Of a DNA stretch of 64,000 nucleotides, positions 9,474 through 18,344 are shown piece after piece. Both the position numbers and the translations under genes were made by a program. Origin of the DNA: Streptomyces sp. STR69. Lineage in GTDB: Bacteria > Actinomycetota > Actinomycetes > Streptomycetales > Streptomycetaceae. The stretch lies in assembly GCF_024519455.1 (NCBI RefSeq), contig NZ_JALJRY010000001.1, forward strand, positions 543,253 through 607,252, read 5' to 3'. The notes beneath the pieces were generated by a model. The model saw nothing but the letters and a program-made list of their open reading frames with translations. It was not told the origin of the DNA and ran no database searches. The number at the start of each line of letters is the position of its first letter. Position 1 is the stretch's first letter.

Positions 9474-9557
9474 GATGAAGCAACCCCCCGAGCGCGAACA
9501 GGAGGGGGAACATACGATCCACCGGCCCCGTACGTCCAGCAGTACCGACCGCCCCGC

Positions 9558-11240
9558 TCAACCCACCTTGTCGGCAAGGGACTTGAACTGGGTCCAGGTC
9601 AGCGCCGGTGTCCCCGGGTCCCACAGTTTCTGGACGGTGGCCCGCAACGGCATCCGGATGCCGGCCGCGACCTGCGCCTGCGTCTGCGAGTCGGCCAGGT
9701 CGCACCAGACCGCGAAGGAGCCGCCGAGGATCTGGCCGTCGTACTTCGCCGGGACCGCCTGCGTGCCGCGCAGCACGCGCGGGTTCCACTGTTCGTAGAT
9801 CCGCCGCCCGGTCGGATAGACGAAGGTCTGCGGCTCGCCGAGGACGTAGTACAGGTACTCGTCGTTGTAGTTCAGTACCTTGCGTCCCGCGCTCAGATAG
9901 GCGACGGGCTGCCGGGCGCCGATCTCCTTGCCCGTCCAGTACGCCACTTGGAGATCCTTGGCGGCCCGCACGGACGTACCCGCGAAGAAGCCGTCGTTCC
10001 ACACCCGCATGGTCCGGTCGTGGTTGCGGACCGTGTCGGCGCGGTCGTTGAGCCAGCCGGTGGTGAGGTCGGCGACGGTGCCGCCGGAGCCGTAGGCCTT
10101 CGTCGCGGCGGCGGCCAACTGCGGGAAGGACGCCTGGGGGTTGGCGACGGTGAGCGCCTGGTACTCGTCGCCGCCGAGGTGCCACTGGTCGCCGGTGAAC
10201 AACCCGGCGTATTCGTCGAGGAGTTCGTCGACGATCGCGGCGGACGCGTCCTTGGAGATGTCGGCGGCACCGCGCCTGGCGACACCGGACGCGTTGCGCA
10301 GTTGGAGATCGGGGTGCGCGGCGATGACCGCGCCCAGATGCCCCGGCGAGTCGATCTCGGGCACGACCGTGATGTGGCGAGCGGCGGCGAGATCGACGAT
10401 CGCCTTCACCTGGACCTTGGTCAGATGGTCCTTGGAGACGACCTCGGGATGGCTGGTGGACTCGATCCGGAATCCCTGGTCGTCGGAGAAGTGCAGCCCG
10501 AGTTCGTTGAACTTGAGGTCGCCCAACTCCCGTACCCGGTCCTCGATCCAGGACGCGGTGAACGGCTTGCGCGCGATGTCCAGCATGAACCCGCGCCGCG
10601 GCTTGGCCGGTTGGTCGTGCACGACACCCTCCGGCGCCGAACCGCCGCCGTGCACCTCCTGCTTGAGCGTCCGGGTGCCGTAGAAGACACCCGCGTCCGA
10701 GGGCCCGCTGATACTGACCCTCCCCCCGCGTACGGTCATCGCGTACGACTCCGGGTTCGCGCCCTCGTCGTCGTTCAACGCCAGCCGTACGTCCCCGGCG
10801 CGCACCTCGCTCGACCCGCCCGCGTACGTCAGCCCCAACTCACCGGCGATCAGCCGCCCTTCGTCCACGAGGTCGGCGTCGTCGACGACGACCCGCTCCC
10901 CCTTGGCGGGGCGCCAACCAGGTCCACGCGCGGGGGTGTGCGAGCGCACGGCGGGAATGGTGCGGGGCGTCCGCGACAGCGGATAGACGCGGGTCGGGCT
11001 CGGGGTGGGAGCGGGGGTGCGCGAGTTCGCGGCCCGCGAGGAGACGGAGGTGCCGTCGGAGGGGCTCAGCGCCGCGCCCACGGGGCTCCCGTCGTCCCCG
11101 GCCGACGCCCACACCCCGAGGCCCACCCCACCCGCGACCACCGCCGTGGCCGCGGCGACGGCGATCAGCCCCCGTCGCTGCTTCAACGGCTTCGACGGCT
11201 TCAACGGCTTCGCCGACGAGCGGCGCCTGTGCTGGCTCAC
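9558..11240 (-). CDS. Secreted/anchored beta-N-acetylhexosaminidase (GH20)
   Basis: A 560-residue GH20 glycosidase that should release terminal GlcNAc (or GalNAc) from chitin or glycan fragments outside the cell. A basic N-terminus is followed by a hydrophobic segment (residues about 24-46) serving as signal or anchor, then a Ser/Thr/Pro-rich linker, a GH20b N-terminal domain (about residues 115-235) and the catalytic TIM barrel beginning RRGFMLDIARKPF. The catalytic Asp-Glu pair is at about residues 358-359 in WHLGGDEYQ, and PEIDSPGH is also typical. The N-terminal basic stretch is encoded by a 9-bp tandem repeat. Divergent from the gene at 11396. Confidence 0.92.
   Translation of the reverse strand: MSQHRRRSSAKPLKPSKPLKQRRGLIAVAAATAVVAGGVGLGVWASAGDDGSPVGAALSPSDGTSVSSRAANSRTPAPTPSPTRVYPLSRTPRTIPAVRSHTPARGPGWRPAKGERVVVDDADLVDEGRLIAGELGLTYAGGSSEVRAGDVRLALNDDEGANPESYAMTVRGGRVSISGPSDAGVFYGTRTLKQEVHGGGSAPEGVVHDQPAKPRRGFMLDIARKPFTASWIEDRVRELGDLKFNELGLHFSDDQGFRIESTSHPEVVSKDHLTKVQVKAIVDLAAARHITVVPEIDSPGHLGAVIAAHPDLQLRNASGVARRGAADISKDASAAIVDELLDEYAGLFTGDQWHLGGDEYQALTVANPQASFPQLAAAATKAYGSGGTVADLTTGWLNDRADTVRNHDRTMRVWNDGFFAGTSVRAAKDLQVAYWTGKEIGARQPVAYLSAGRKVLNYNDEYLYYVLGEPQTFVYPTGRRIYEQWNPRVLRGTQAVPAKYDGQILGGSFAVWCDLADSQTQAQVAAGIRMPLRATVQKLWDPGTPALTWTQFKSLADKVG
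11181..11216. repeat. 9-bp tandem repeat in hexosaminidase N-terminus
   Basis: Four adjacent 9-bp units (CTTCAACGG, CTTCGACGG, CTTCAACGG, CTTCGCCGA) encode on the minus strand the alternating Ser/Pro-Lys-Pro-Leu-Lys stretch just before the signal/anchor helix. It probably arose by slippage and adds positive charge before the membrane segment. Confidence 0.7.
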
Positions 11241-11395
11241 GGCGCCAACCTACGGCCCCGGGCGAACCGCGAGTGTCCACCACGCGTTCCGAAACTCTCC
11301 CTTCCGGGTGAAATTCGGGCATCCATCGGACACGTCATGACCACTCCCGATAACGTGGTGACGCACCTCTCACTGCATCCCCTGCCGCACCATCC

Positions 11396-11962
11396 GTGAC
11401 GCGAGGATCCACACTGCCTTCGCACCGCCTCCCCCACCTCCCCGGCCGACTGGCCATACCGGCGCTGCCCGAGCAGTCCCGGGCGTCGAGGCACCCGGAT
11501 TCACTGGCGGGGTTCAACGCCGCGTCCCCCGACGACGCCCGCCACGCTCTGTTGCAGTGCCTCCACAGCCTCCACTGGTCCCGCCGCCTCACCGACCACC
11601 GCCCCTACCCCGACCTGGACGCCCTGCTCGCCGCGTCCGACGAGGCGGCGTACGACCTCACGGCGGGCGACCTGGCGGAGGCCCTGGCGGGCGAGTCGCT
11701 CCCGGTCCTGCCGCCCGACACCTACGAGGCCGCCCACATGGCCCTGGACGCGGCCCACGCGGCGTACGAGGCCCGCTTCGGCCACGTGTTCGTCATCTGC
11801 CCGGACGGAATTGCCCCGGACGAGGTCCTGGACCACGTACTGGCAGGCATCCGGTCACGCTTGACGAACGATCCGGAGGAGGAACGGGTGGTGGTGGCGG
11901 AAGAGTTGCGGCGCCTGGCAAGGGGGCGTTTGGGTGATGCCTTCAGGGGCGCGGGGCTGTGA
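11396..11962 (+). CDS. OHCU decarboxylase-like protein (UraD family)
   Basis: A 188-residue protein with the fold of 2-oxo-4-hydroxy-4-carboxy-5-ureidoimidazoline decarboxylase, the third step of urate oxidation to allantoin. Family features are LAGFNAASPDDARHALLQCL, the Arg/Asp-rich segment with RPYPDLDALLAASD, and the C-terminal FGHVFVICPDGIAPDEVL followed by RLTNDPEEERVVVAEELRRLA. The typical catalytic His of the PHP segment is not evident (the helix reads LHSLHWSRRL), so activity is unsure. No other urate genes are nearby. Its last five residues and stop codon lie in the repeat at 11945-12008. Confidence 0.75.
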   Translation: MTRGSTLPSHRLPHLPGRLAIPALPEQSRASRHPDSLAGFNAASPDDARHALLQCLHSLHWSRRLTDHRPYPDLDALLAASDEAAYDLTAGDLAEALAGESLPVLPPDTYEAAHMALDAAHAAYEARFGHVFVICPDGIAPDEVLDHVLAGIRSRLTNDPEEERVVVAEELRRLARGRLGDAFRGAGL

Positions 11963-12008
11963 CATTTGCGGCTCCGCCGCGGGGCGCGACCAGCCACAAC
12001 GGCGCCGC
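11945..12008. repeat. Streptomyces-type structured repeat, copy A
   Basis: Begins AGGGGCGCGGGG and contains the hairpin GCGGC-TCC-GCCGC (11968-11980), then GGGGCGCGACCAGCCACAAC. Matches copy B at 18211-18285 over most of its length, and the motif GCGCGACCAGCC partly matches copy C at 21070-21107. The left half lies in the last codons of the decarboxylase gene. I recall similar sequences as frequent between Streptomyces genes, but cannot verify this here. Confidence 0.75.
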
Positions 12009-12224
12009 ACCCGGCGAACAACACGAACCCCCCACCCGTCAGCCGCCCGAAACTAGCCCATACGCGCACCTTTGGGTGCCAGTTCGATCACACAAGCAGG
12101 CCCGCCGTAAGACCCGCGTCAGCACCTGGTTACGATGCTGAGGGCCGGAGGACCGTACCCGGCCGGGCCCGACCGACAGAGAAGCCGGCGCGGCCCTAAA
12201 TCCCCGCTCCCGGAGGGTTCTTCC

Positions 12225-12605
12225 GTGCCGGCTGGAACGCTGTACCGCGGCCGGGAAGGAATGTGGTCCTGGGTGGCTCATCGAGTCACCGGCGTCCTCA
12301 TCTTCTTCTTCCTGTTCGTACACGTGCTGGACACCGCTCTTGTGCGTGTCTCCCCCGAGGACTACGACAAGGTCGTAGCCACCTACAAGACGCCGATCGT
12401 GGGACTGCTGGAGTACGGCCTCGTCGCCGCGATCCTCTTCCACGCCCTCAACGGCCTGCGCGTCATCGCGGTCGACTTCTGGTCGAAGGGCCCGCGCTAC
12501 CAGAAGCAGATGCTCTGGTCCGTCGTCGGCCTGTGGGTCGTGCTGATGATCGGGGCGATCTACCCCGTGCTCGGCCACGCCGCTCGTGAACTCTTCGGGA
12601 GCTGA
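12225..12605 (+). CDS. sdhC: Succinate dehydrogenase cytochrome b556 subunit
   Basis: A 126-residue membrane anchor subunit of complex II. Three hydrophobic helices (about residues 20-42, 58-78 and 95-117) and the family stretch MWSWVAHRVTGVLIFFFLFVH; the His of VLDT-proximal FVHVLD and of FHALNGLR are candidate haem ligands. GTG 12225 is chosen because a CGGAGGG site lies nine bases upstream. First gene of the sdhCDAB operon, with only five bases to sdhD. The complex oxidises succinate to fumarate and reduces menaquinone at the membrane. Confidence 0.95.
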   Translation: MPAGTLYRGREGMWSWVAHRVTGVLIFFFLFVHVLDTALVRVSPEDYDKVVATYKTPIVGLLEYGLVAAILFHALNGLRVIAVDFWSKGPRYQKQMLWSVVGLWVVLMIGAIYPVLGHAARELFGS

Positions 12606-12610
12606 CGCAG

Positions 12611-13093
12611 ATGTCCACGACTGAAACCGCGGCGTCGGGCATCGGCCCCGTCGAGAGCGCGTCCGTCTACACCGTAGACAACCCCGCGCCCCTCATCGAG
12701 GCCCCCCGCAAGCGCACCAAGAAGACCCCGAAGTCGACCCGGGGCAACTTCGAGATGTACGGCTGGCTCTTCATGCGCCTGTCGGGCGTCGTGCTGGTCG
12801 TCCTGGTCCTCGGCCACCTGCTGATCCAGCTCGTCCTCGACGGCGGCGTCTCGAAGATCGGCTTCGCCTTCGTGGCCGGCCGCTGGGCCTCGCCGTTCTG
12901 GCAGGTCTGGGACCTGCTGATGCTCTGGCTGGCGATGCTGCACGGCGCCAACGGCCTGCGCACGGTCATCAACGACTACGCGGAGCGCGCGAACACCCGG
13001 CTGTGGCTCAAGGGCCTGCTCTACACCGCCACGGTGTTCACCATCCTGCTGGGCACGCTGGTGATCTTCACCTTCGACCCGAACATCCGCTAG
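12611..13093 (+). CDS. sdhD: Succinate dehydrogenase hydrophobic membrane anchor
   Basis: A 160-residue subunit with a basic, soluble N-terminal extension of about 50 residues (ending RKRTKKTPKSTRG), then three membrane helices. The conserved LHGANGLRTVINDYAER contains the probable haem or quinone-side histidine. The long N-terminus is usual in actinobacterial SdhD. Second gene of the operon; followed 30 bp later by sdhA. Confidence 0.95.
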   Translation: MSTTETAASGIGPVESASVYTVDNPAPLIEAPRKRTKKTPKSTRGNFEMYGWLFMRLSGVVLVVLVLGHLLIQLVLDGGVSKIGFAFVAGRWASPFWQVWDLLMLWLAMLHGANGLRTVINDYAERANTRLWLKGLLYTATVFTILLGTLVIFTFDPNIR

Positions 13094-13123
13094 GCCATCG
13101 GGCTGAGGGACTGAGGAATTCTG

Positions 13124-14878
13124 ATGAAGATCCACAAATACGACACCGTCATCGTCGGCGCCGGCGGCGCCGGTATGCGCGCCGCGATCGAGTCGACGAA
13201 GCGCAGCCGCACCGCGGTCCTGACGAAGCTCTACCCCACCCGCTCCCACACGGGCGCCGCGCAGGGCGGTATGGCCGCCGCGCTCGCCAACGTGGAGGAG
13301 GACAACTGGGAGTGGCACACCTTCGACACGATCAAGGGCGGTGACTACCTGGTCGACCAGGACGCCGCCGAGATCCTGGCGAAGGAGGCCATCGACTCGG
13401 TCCTCGACCTGGAGAAGATGGGCCTGCCGTTCAACCGCACGCCGAACGGCACGATCGACCAGCGCCGCTTCGGCGGTCACTCGCGTAACCACGGCGAGGC
13501 CCCGGTCCGCCGCTCCTGCTACGCGGCCGACCGCACCGGCCACATGATCCTCCAGACGCTGTACCAGAACTGCGTGAAGGAGGGCGTGGAGTTCTTCAAC
13601 GAGTTCTACGTCCTCGACCAGCTGATCGCCGATGTCGACGGCGTGAAGACGTCGGTCGGCGTGGTCGCGTACGAGCTGGCGACCGGCGAGATCCACGTCT
13701 TCCAGGCGAAGGCCGTGATCTACGCGTCCGGCGGCTGCGGCAAGTTCTTCAAGGTGACGTCGAACGCGCACACCCTGACCGGTGACGGCCAGGCGGCCGT
13801 GTACCGGCGCGGGCTGCCGCTGGAGGACATGGAGTTCTTCCAGTTCCACCCGACCGGCATCTGGCGCATGGGCATCCTGCTGACGGAGGGCGCCCGCGGT
13901 GAGGGCGGCATCCTCCGCAACAAGGACGGCGAGCGCTTCATGGAGAAGTACGCGCCGGTCATGAAGGACCTCGCGTCCCGTGACGTCGTGTCCCGCTCCA
14001 TCTACACGGAGATCCGTGAGGGCCGCGGCTGCGGTCCCGAGGGCGACCACGTCTACCTCGACCTCACGCACCTCCCGCCGGAGCAGCTGGACGCCAAGCT
14101 CCCGGACATCACCGAGTTCGCGCGCACCTACCTCGGTATCGAGCCGTACACGGACCCGATCCCGATCCAGCCCACCGCGCACTACGCGATGGGCGGCATC
14201 CCGACCAACGTCCAGGGTGAGGTCCTCACCGACAACACCACGGTCGTCCCGGGCCTGTACGCGGCCGGCGAGGTCGCGTGCGTCTCCGTCCACGGCGCCA
14301 ACCGCCTCGGCACCAACTCCCTCCTGGACATCAACGTGTTCGGGCGCCGGGCGGGCATCGCGGCGGCGGAGTACAGCCAGAAGGCGTCCTACGTCGAGCT
14401 GCCGGAGAACCCGGCGCAGCAGGTGATCGACCAGGTCGAGCACCTCCGTGCTTCCACGGGCACCGAGCGCGTGGCGGTCCTGCGGCGCGAGCTGCAGGAG
14501 ACCATGGACGCGAACGTCATGGTGTTCCGCACCGAGCAGACCATCAAGACGGCGGTCGAGAAGATCGCGGAGCTGCGCGAGCGCTACCGCAACGTCTCGA
14601 TCCAGGACAAGGGCCGCCGCTTCAACACGGACCTCCTCGAGGCCATCGAGCTGGGCAACCTGCTCGACCTCGCCGAGGTCATGGCGGTCTCCGCGCTCGC
14701 CCGCAAGGAGTCCCGCGGCGGTCACTACCGCGAGGACTACCCCAACCGCGACGACGTCAACTTCATGCGCCACACCATGGCGTACCGCGAGGTCGGCGAC
14801 GACGGCACCGAGTCCATCCGTCTCGACTACAAGCCGGTCGTCCAGACCCGCTACCAGCCGATGGAGCGTAAGTACTGA
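13124..14878 (+). CDS. sdhA: Succinate dehydrogenase flavoprotein subunit
   Basis: A 584-residue catalytic subunit. The N-terminal dinucleotide fold reads [16 protein letters not shown]; the FAD-linking histidine is in [16 protein letters not shown]; active-site and substrate regions include [14 protein letters not shown], the [10 protein letters not shown] segment and [23 protein letters not shown]. Full length for the family. The ATG follows a GAGG site. The stop codon shares its last base with the start of sdhB. Confidence 0.98.
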   Translation: MKIHKYDTVIVGAGGAGMRAAIESTKRSRTAVLTKLYPTRSHTGAAQGGMAAALANVEEDNWEWHTFDTIKGGDYLVDQDAAEILAKEAIDSVLDLEKMGLPFNRTPNGTIDQRRFGGHSRNHGEAPVRRSCYAADRTGHMILQTLYQNCVKEGVEFFNEFYVLDQLIADVDGVKTSVGVVAYELATGEIHVFQAKAVIYASGGCGKFFKVTSNAHTLTGDGQAAVYRRGLPLEDMEFFQFHPTGIWRMGILLTEGARGEGGILRNKDGERFMEKYAPVMKDLASRDVVSRSIYTEIREGRGCGPEGDHVYLDLTHLPPEQLDAKLPDITEFARTYLGIEPYTDPIPIQPTAHYAMGGIPTNVQGEVLTDNTTVVPGLYAAGEVACVSVHGANRLGTNSLLDINVFGRRAGIAAAEYSQKASYVELPENPAQQVIDQVEHLRASTGTERVAVLRRELQETMDANVMVFRTEQTIKTAVEKIAELRERYRNVSIQDKGRRFNTDLLEAIELGNLLDLAEVMAVSALARKESRGGHYREDYPNRDDVNFMRHTMAYREVGDDGTESIRLDYKPVVQTRYQPMERKY

Positions 14879-15657
14879 TGGCAACCCCTGTTCTGGACAA
14901 GGAAGAAGCGGCCGGCCAGCCCGAGCCCGGCTTCGCCGACTCCCCCTACATCACGGTCACCTTCCGGGTCCGCCGCTTCAACTCCGAGGTCTCGGCGGAA
15001 GCGGTCTGGGAAGACTTCCAGCTGGAGATCGACCCCAAGGAGCGCGTCCTCGACGGTCTCCACAAGATCAAGTGGGACATCGACGGCACGCTGACCTTCC
15101 GCCGCTCGTGCGCGCACGGCATCTGCGGTTCGGACGCGATGCGGATCAACGGCAAGAACCGTCTCGCCTGCAAGACCCTGATCAAGGACCTCAACCCCGA
15201 GAAGCCGATCACGGTCGAGCCGATCAAGGGTCTGACGGTCCTGAAGGACCTGGTCGTCGACATGGACCCGTTCTTCCAGGCGTACCGCGACGTCATGCCC
15301 TTCCTCATCACGAAGGACACGAACGAGCCCACCCGCGAACGCCTCCAGTCGGCGGAGGACCGCGAGCGCTTCGACGACACCACGAAGTGCATCCTGTGCG
15401 CCGCGTGCACGTCCTCGTGCCCGGTCTTCTGGAACGACGGCCAGTACTTCGGCCCGGCCGCCATCGTCAACGCCCACCGCTTCATCTTCGACAGTCGTGA
15501 CGAGGCGGGCGAGCAGCGCCTGGAGATCCTCAACGACCGTGACGGCGTGTGGCGTTGCCGCACGACCTTCAACTGCACGGACGCCTGCCCGCGAGGCATC
15601 GAGGTCACGAAGGCGATCCAGGAAGTGAAGCGGGCGCTGATCACGCGGCGCTTCTGA
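14878..15657 (+). CDS. sdhB: Succinate dehydrogenase iron-sulfur subunit
   Basis: A 259-residue subunit carrying the three clusters of complex II. The [2Fe-2S] ligands are in SCAHGICGSDAMRINGKN with a later Cys in RLACKTL; the [4Fe-4S] and [3Fe-4S] ligands are in CILCAACTSSCPVFW and CRTTFNCTDACPRGIEV. Starts with the ATG overlapping the sdhA stop by one base. The operon ends at the hairpin 15679-15713. Confidence 0.98.
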   Translation: MATPVLDKEEAAGQPEPGFADSPYITVTFRVRRFNSEVSAEAVWEDFQLEIDPKERVLDGLHKIKWDIDGTLTFRRSCAHGICGSDAMRINGKNRLACKTLIKDLNPEKPITVEPIKGLTVLKDLVVDMDPFFQAYRDVMPFLITKDTNEPTRERLQSAEDRERFDDTTKCILCAACTSSCPVFWNDGQYFGPAAIVNAHRFIFDSRDEAGEQRLEILNDRDGVWRCRTTFNCTDACPRGIEVTKAIQEVKRALITRRF

Positions 15658-15678
15658 GGTTCCGTCCGCCACGTCCAT

Positions 15679-15713
15679 GAGGGCCCCGTTCCCGGGTTGG
15701 GAGCGGGGCCCTC
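15679..15713 (+). terminator. Hairpin terminator of sdhCDAB
   Basis: GAGGGCCCCG (15679-15688) pairs perfectly with CGGGGCCCTC (15704-15713) across a 15-base loop, 21 bases after the sdhB stop codon. No U-tract follows. Confidence 0.8.
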
Positions 15714-15878
15714 GGTCGTACCCGTCCCCAGCAACCCTGGGGCGGCCCGGTCCAGGGTCTTCCCCAGGCCTCTCCCTGGCGACGCCGTACCCGGCGCGCT
15801 GCCAACGTTGCGGTCCCAGGCCCTGGTTCGGGGGTCTGGACAGGTCGCGTCGGCTCACTGCCGGGAGGGGCTGGTCTC

Positions 15879-16922
15879 ATGCAGCCGTACGAAGAGGAAT
15901 ACGGAAGGCGTTACCGGGAGGAGGAAGAGGAGTTCGGTGCCGAGGGACACCGCGAGGAGCGGGTGGCCGAGTCGCTGGAGAGCCCCTTCGACGAGGAGGA
16001 GGAAGTCCAGCTGGCCACGGAGCTGTTGGGGGTCACCTCCGAGGAGGAGCTGGAGGAGTTCCTGGGCAAATGGCTGAGGGCAGCCGCGCGGAAGGTCGGG
16101 GGCGTGCTGGGGTCCACGACCGGCAAGGCGGTCGGCGGCATCCTCAAGAACGTCGCCAGGCAGGCGCTGCCCGCCATCGGAGGCGCTTTGGGGACGGCGA
16201 TCGGCGGACCCGGCATCGGCACCGCGTTCGGTGCCAAGGCGGGCGACTTCGTGAGCAATCTGTTCGAGGTCGAGGGCGAGGGCATCGACCACGAGGAGTA
16301 CGAGTTCGAGACCGCCCGGCGCTTCGTCGCCCTGAGCGGTGCCGCCGCGCGGAACGCGGCGTTCGGCTCGCGCCGGATAGCTCCGCGGGCGCTGGCGCAG
16401 CAGGCCGTCCACTCCGCGGCCCGCCGCTACGCACCGGGTGTGGCCCGGCGCTTCAGGACCTTCTCCGTGCCGGCGGCCTGGTTCTGGCCGGGGCCGCCCG
16501 TATCGGTGCCCGTCGAGGAGCCGGCCGGGGCACCGGCCGCCCCCGCCGCCAAGGAGGAGTGGGGCGCGTCCCCGGCGCTGGAGGAATGGCAGCACGGCGA
16601 GGAGCGGCGTGAGGAGGGGCGCCGCGAGGAACAGCGCGGGGAGTGGGGCAACCGCGAGGAGCGGCACGAGGAGCGGCGCGAGTTCGGTCAGGAGCGGCGC
16701 GAGGCCAGGCGCGAGTTCGGTGAGGAGCGTGGCTGGGAGCACGCCGAGGAGGAAGAGGAGGAATGGGGCCGCGCCGAGGAGGAGAGGCGCGCCCGGGAAG
16801 AGGGCTGGGGGCACGAGGAGCGGACGCACCACGAGGGCCACCACGAGGGCCACCACAACGGCCGTGCCCGGTCGGGTCGTTGGGTCCGACAGGGCCGCAA
16901 GATCGTCATCATGGGGGCCTGA
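15879..16922 (+). CDS. Glu/Arg-rich protein with glycine-zipper segment
   Basis: A 347-residue protein in three parts. Residues 1-60 are very acidic (runs of Glu). Residues about 65-135 form a glycine-zipper-like amphipathic segment, for example GGALGTAIGGPGIGTAFG, which could insert in or bind membranes. A Pro/Ala-rich stretch with WFWPGPP follows. Residues about 225-335 are low-complexity Glu/Arg/Trp/His repeats (REERREEGRR, REFGQERREARREFG and similar), ending HHEGHHEGHH and a basic tail. No enzymatic motif. Proteins of this acidic plus glycine-zipper architecture are known as hypotheticals in several phyla. First gene of a tight four-gene unit; the next ATG is five bases after its stop. 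Confidence 0.75.
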   Translation: MQPYEEEYGRRYREEEEEFGAEGHREERVAESLESPFDEEEEVQLATELLGVTSEEELEEFLGKWLRAAARKVGGVLGSTTGKAVGGILKNVARQALPAIGGALGTAIGGPGIGTAFGAKAGDFVSNLFEVEGEGIDHEEYEFETARRFVALSGAAARNAAFGSRRIAPRALAQQAVHSAARRYAPGVARRFRTFSVPAAWFWPGPPVSVPVEEPAGAPAAPAAKEEWGASPALEEWQHGEERREEGRREEQRGEWGNREERHEERREFGQERREARREFGEERGWEHAEEEEEEWGRAEEERRAREEGWGHEERTHHEGHHEGHHNGRARSGRWVRQGRKIVIMGA

Positions 16923-16927
16923 CCGCC

Positions 16928-18334
16928 ATGGACCTGCGGCCGGCAGCCACCGCGCTGCTCGAAGGCGAGGCCCGCGCTCTGCTGACCCGCCTGAACCGGG
17001 TCAGGCCGTTCGCACTGCACGAGACCATGGTGCCTGCCGCCGCACCGTCCGCCGCCGCCCAAAGCGCGATCGAGCGTTTCCTCATGGAGGAGCGGAGCAG
17101 GCTCCGGCATCGGGTCGGCGCGTATCTGGAGTGGCTGGACGGGCCGGGCGGCGACCGGGACCCCGAGTGGCAACAGCACCAGTTCTCTTTGCTGCGCTGG
17201 GAGTTCAACTCCGTACTGAGCCACTTCGACGTCTTCTCGGAAGCCGTCACCCAGCGCAGCGAGCACGACGTCGGGGTGCAGCTCGCCGGGCTGGACGTCG
17301 CGGCGGTCGACGCGCTCGTCACGCCGGGCACTCCGCTCGCCGACCCGCCGCCCATCATCTGCTACCTCGCCCGTGGTCCGGGCGGCGCGATCCGCCGGGT
17401 GCACACCCGTATCCCCGGCGGCGGGCGCAGCCCGGTCTCGCTGATCCGCATCCCCCGCGAACGCATGGTGGGGTACGGGATCGGCTCGTCCCTGGTCCAC
17501 GAGGTCGGACATCAGGCGGTCGCCCAGCTCGGGCTCCTCGGCTCACTGCGGCCCGTGCTGTACGACATCGAGCGGCACGCGGGTACGGCGGCCGAGCGGT
17601 CGGCCTTCCGCTACTGGGGGCTGACCCTCTCCGAGGTGCTCGCGGATCTCTTCGCCGTGGGGAAGCTCGGCATCGGCGGCACCCTGGGTCTGATGGCCGT
17701 GGTGAGTCTGCCGCGCCGGCTGGTGCTCGCGCCGGCTCTCGACGACCCCCATCCGTTCCCCTACATCAGGGTCCGGCTCAGCTGCGCCATGGGCGACGCC
17801 CTGTATCCGCATCCGCAGTGGCGGCAGCTGAGCGCGCTGTGGGCCGCGCTCTATCCGCCGCACCGCGCCCCGCGTGAACTGCGCGGGCTGACCGGGATCC
17901 TCGAACGGTCCATGCCCCGCTTCGTCCGGCTGCTGGTGGGCCACCGTCCGCCCTCGCTGAGCGGGGCCCGGCTGGCCGACCTGATGCCCCGTTCCAGCCG
18001 TACCCCCGCGCTGCTGCTGGCCCACTACCGGCACTGGGTGCGCCGGCCCGAGCTGCTGCGCACCGCACCGCCCACGCTCGTCCTCGCGGTCCTCGGCCAG
18101 GCCAGGGCCGCGTCCCTGATCGCACCGGAGGAGGAGAGCCGCCTGCTGGGCGAGTTGATCACCCACTGGGCACTCTCCAACACGCTTGAGGCCTTGAGCG
18201 CGGCCGCAGTCGCGCCCCAAAGGGGCGCGGGACTGCATCGATATGTGGCTCCGCCACGGGGCGCGACCAGCCACGACGGCGCAGCAGAAAACCGACAACC
18301 CATACCCGCCCACCCAGCGAAGCGCACACGTTGA
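16928..18334 (+). CDS. Putative HExxH metalloprotease-like protein
   Basis: A 468-residue protein of unknown family. Residues 190-200 read VHEVGHQAVAQ, an HExxH zinc site, and about 40 residues later LSEVLADLFAVG supplies a plausible third ligand (Glu 236) with the E-x3-D pattern of gluzincin-type sites. The N-terminal 140 residues are helical. The C-terminal ~40 residues (from about 428) are encoded by repeat copy B and look like non-native read-through, so the original stop was probably lost or displaced. Coupled to the genes at 15879 and 18345, separated from the latter by ten bases. Peptidase activity is inferred from the motif only. Confidence 0.7.
   Translation: MDLRPAATALLEGEARALLTRLNRVRPFALHETMVPAAAPSAAAQSAIERFLMEERSRLRHRVGAYLEWLDGPGGDRDPEWQQHQFSLLRWEFNSVLSHFDVFSEAVTQRSEHDVGVQLAGLDVAAVDALVTPGTPLADPPPIICYLARGPGGAIRRVHTRIPGGGRSPVSLIRIPRERMVGYGIGSSLVHEVGHQAVAQLGLLGSLRPVLYDIERHAGTAAERSAFRYWGLTLSEVLADLFAVGKLGIGGTLGLMAVVSLPRRLVLAPALDDPHPFPYIRVRLSCAMGDALYPHPQWRQLSALWAALYPPHRAPRELRGLTGILERSMPRFVRLLVGHRPPSLSGARLADLMPRSSRTPALLLAHYRHWVRRPELLRTAPPTLVLAVLGQARAASLIAPEEESRLLGELITHWALSNTLEALSAAAVAPQRGAGLHRYVAPPRGATSHDGAAENRQPIPAHPAKRTR
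18211..18285. repeat. Streptomyces-type structured repeat, copy B (inside a gene)
   Basis: Perfect hairpin CGCGCCCC-AAA-GGGGCGCG (18211-18229), a spacer, a second hairpin GTGGC-TCC-GCCAC (18245-18257), then GGGGCGCGACCAGCCACGAC. The second hairpin differs from copy A (GCGGC-TCC-GCCGC) by a paired, compensatory change. It lies in the 3' end of the HExxH protein gene and is read through in frame. Confidence 0.8.
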
Positions 18335-18344
18335 GGAGGCCGTC

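Noticed and set aside
7566..11399. A 1277-codon plus-strand frame spanning several minus-strand genes
   Set aside because: Crosses four supported genes and intergenic regions; no domain is recognisable, and long open frames are expected by chance at this GC content.
12560..14884. A 774-codon minus-strand frame opposite sdhD/sdhA
   Set aside because: Antisense shadow of sdhA, which has full FAD and active-site motifs.
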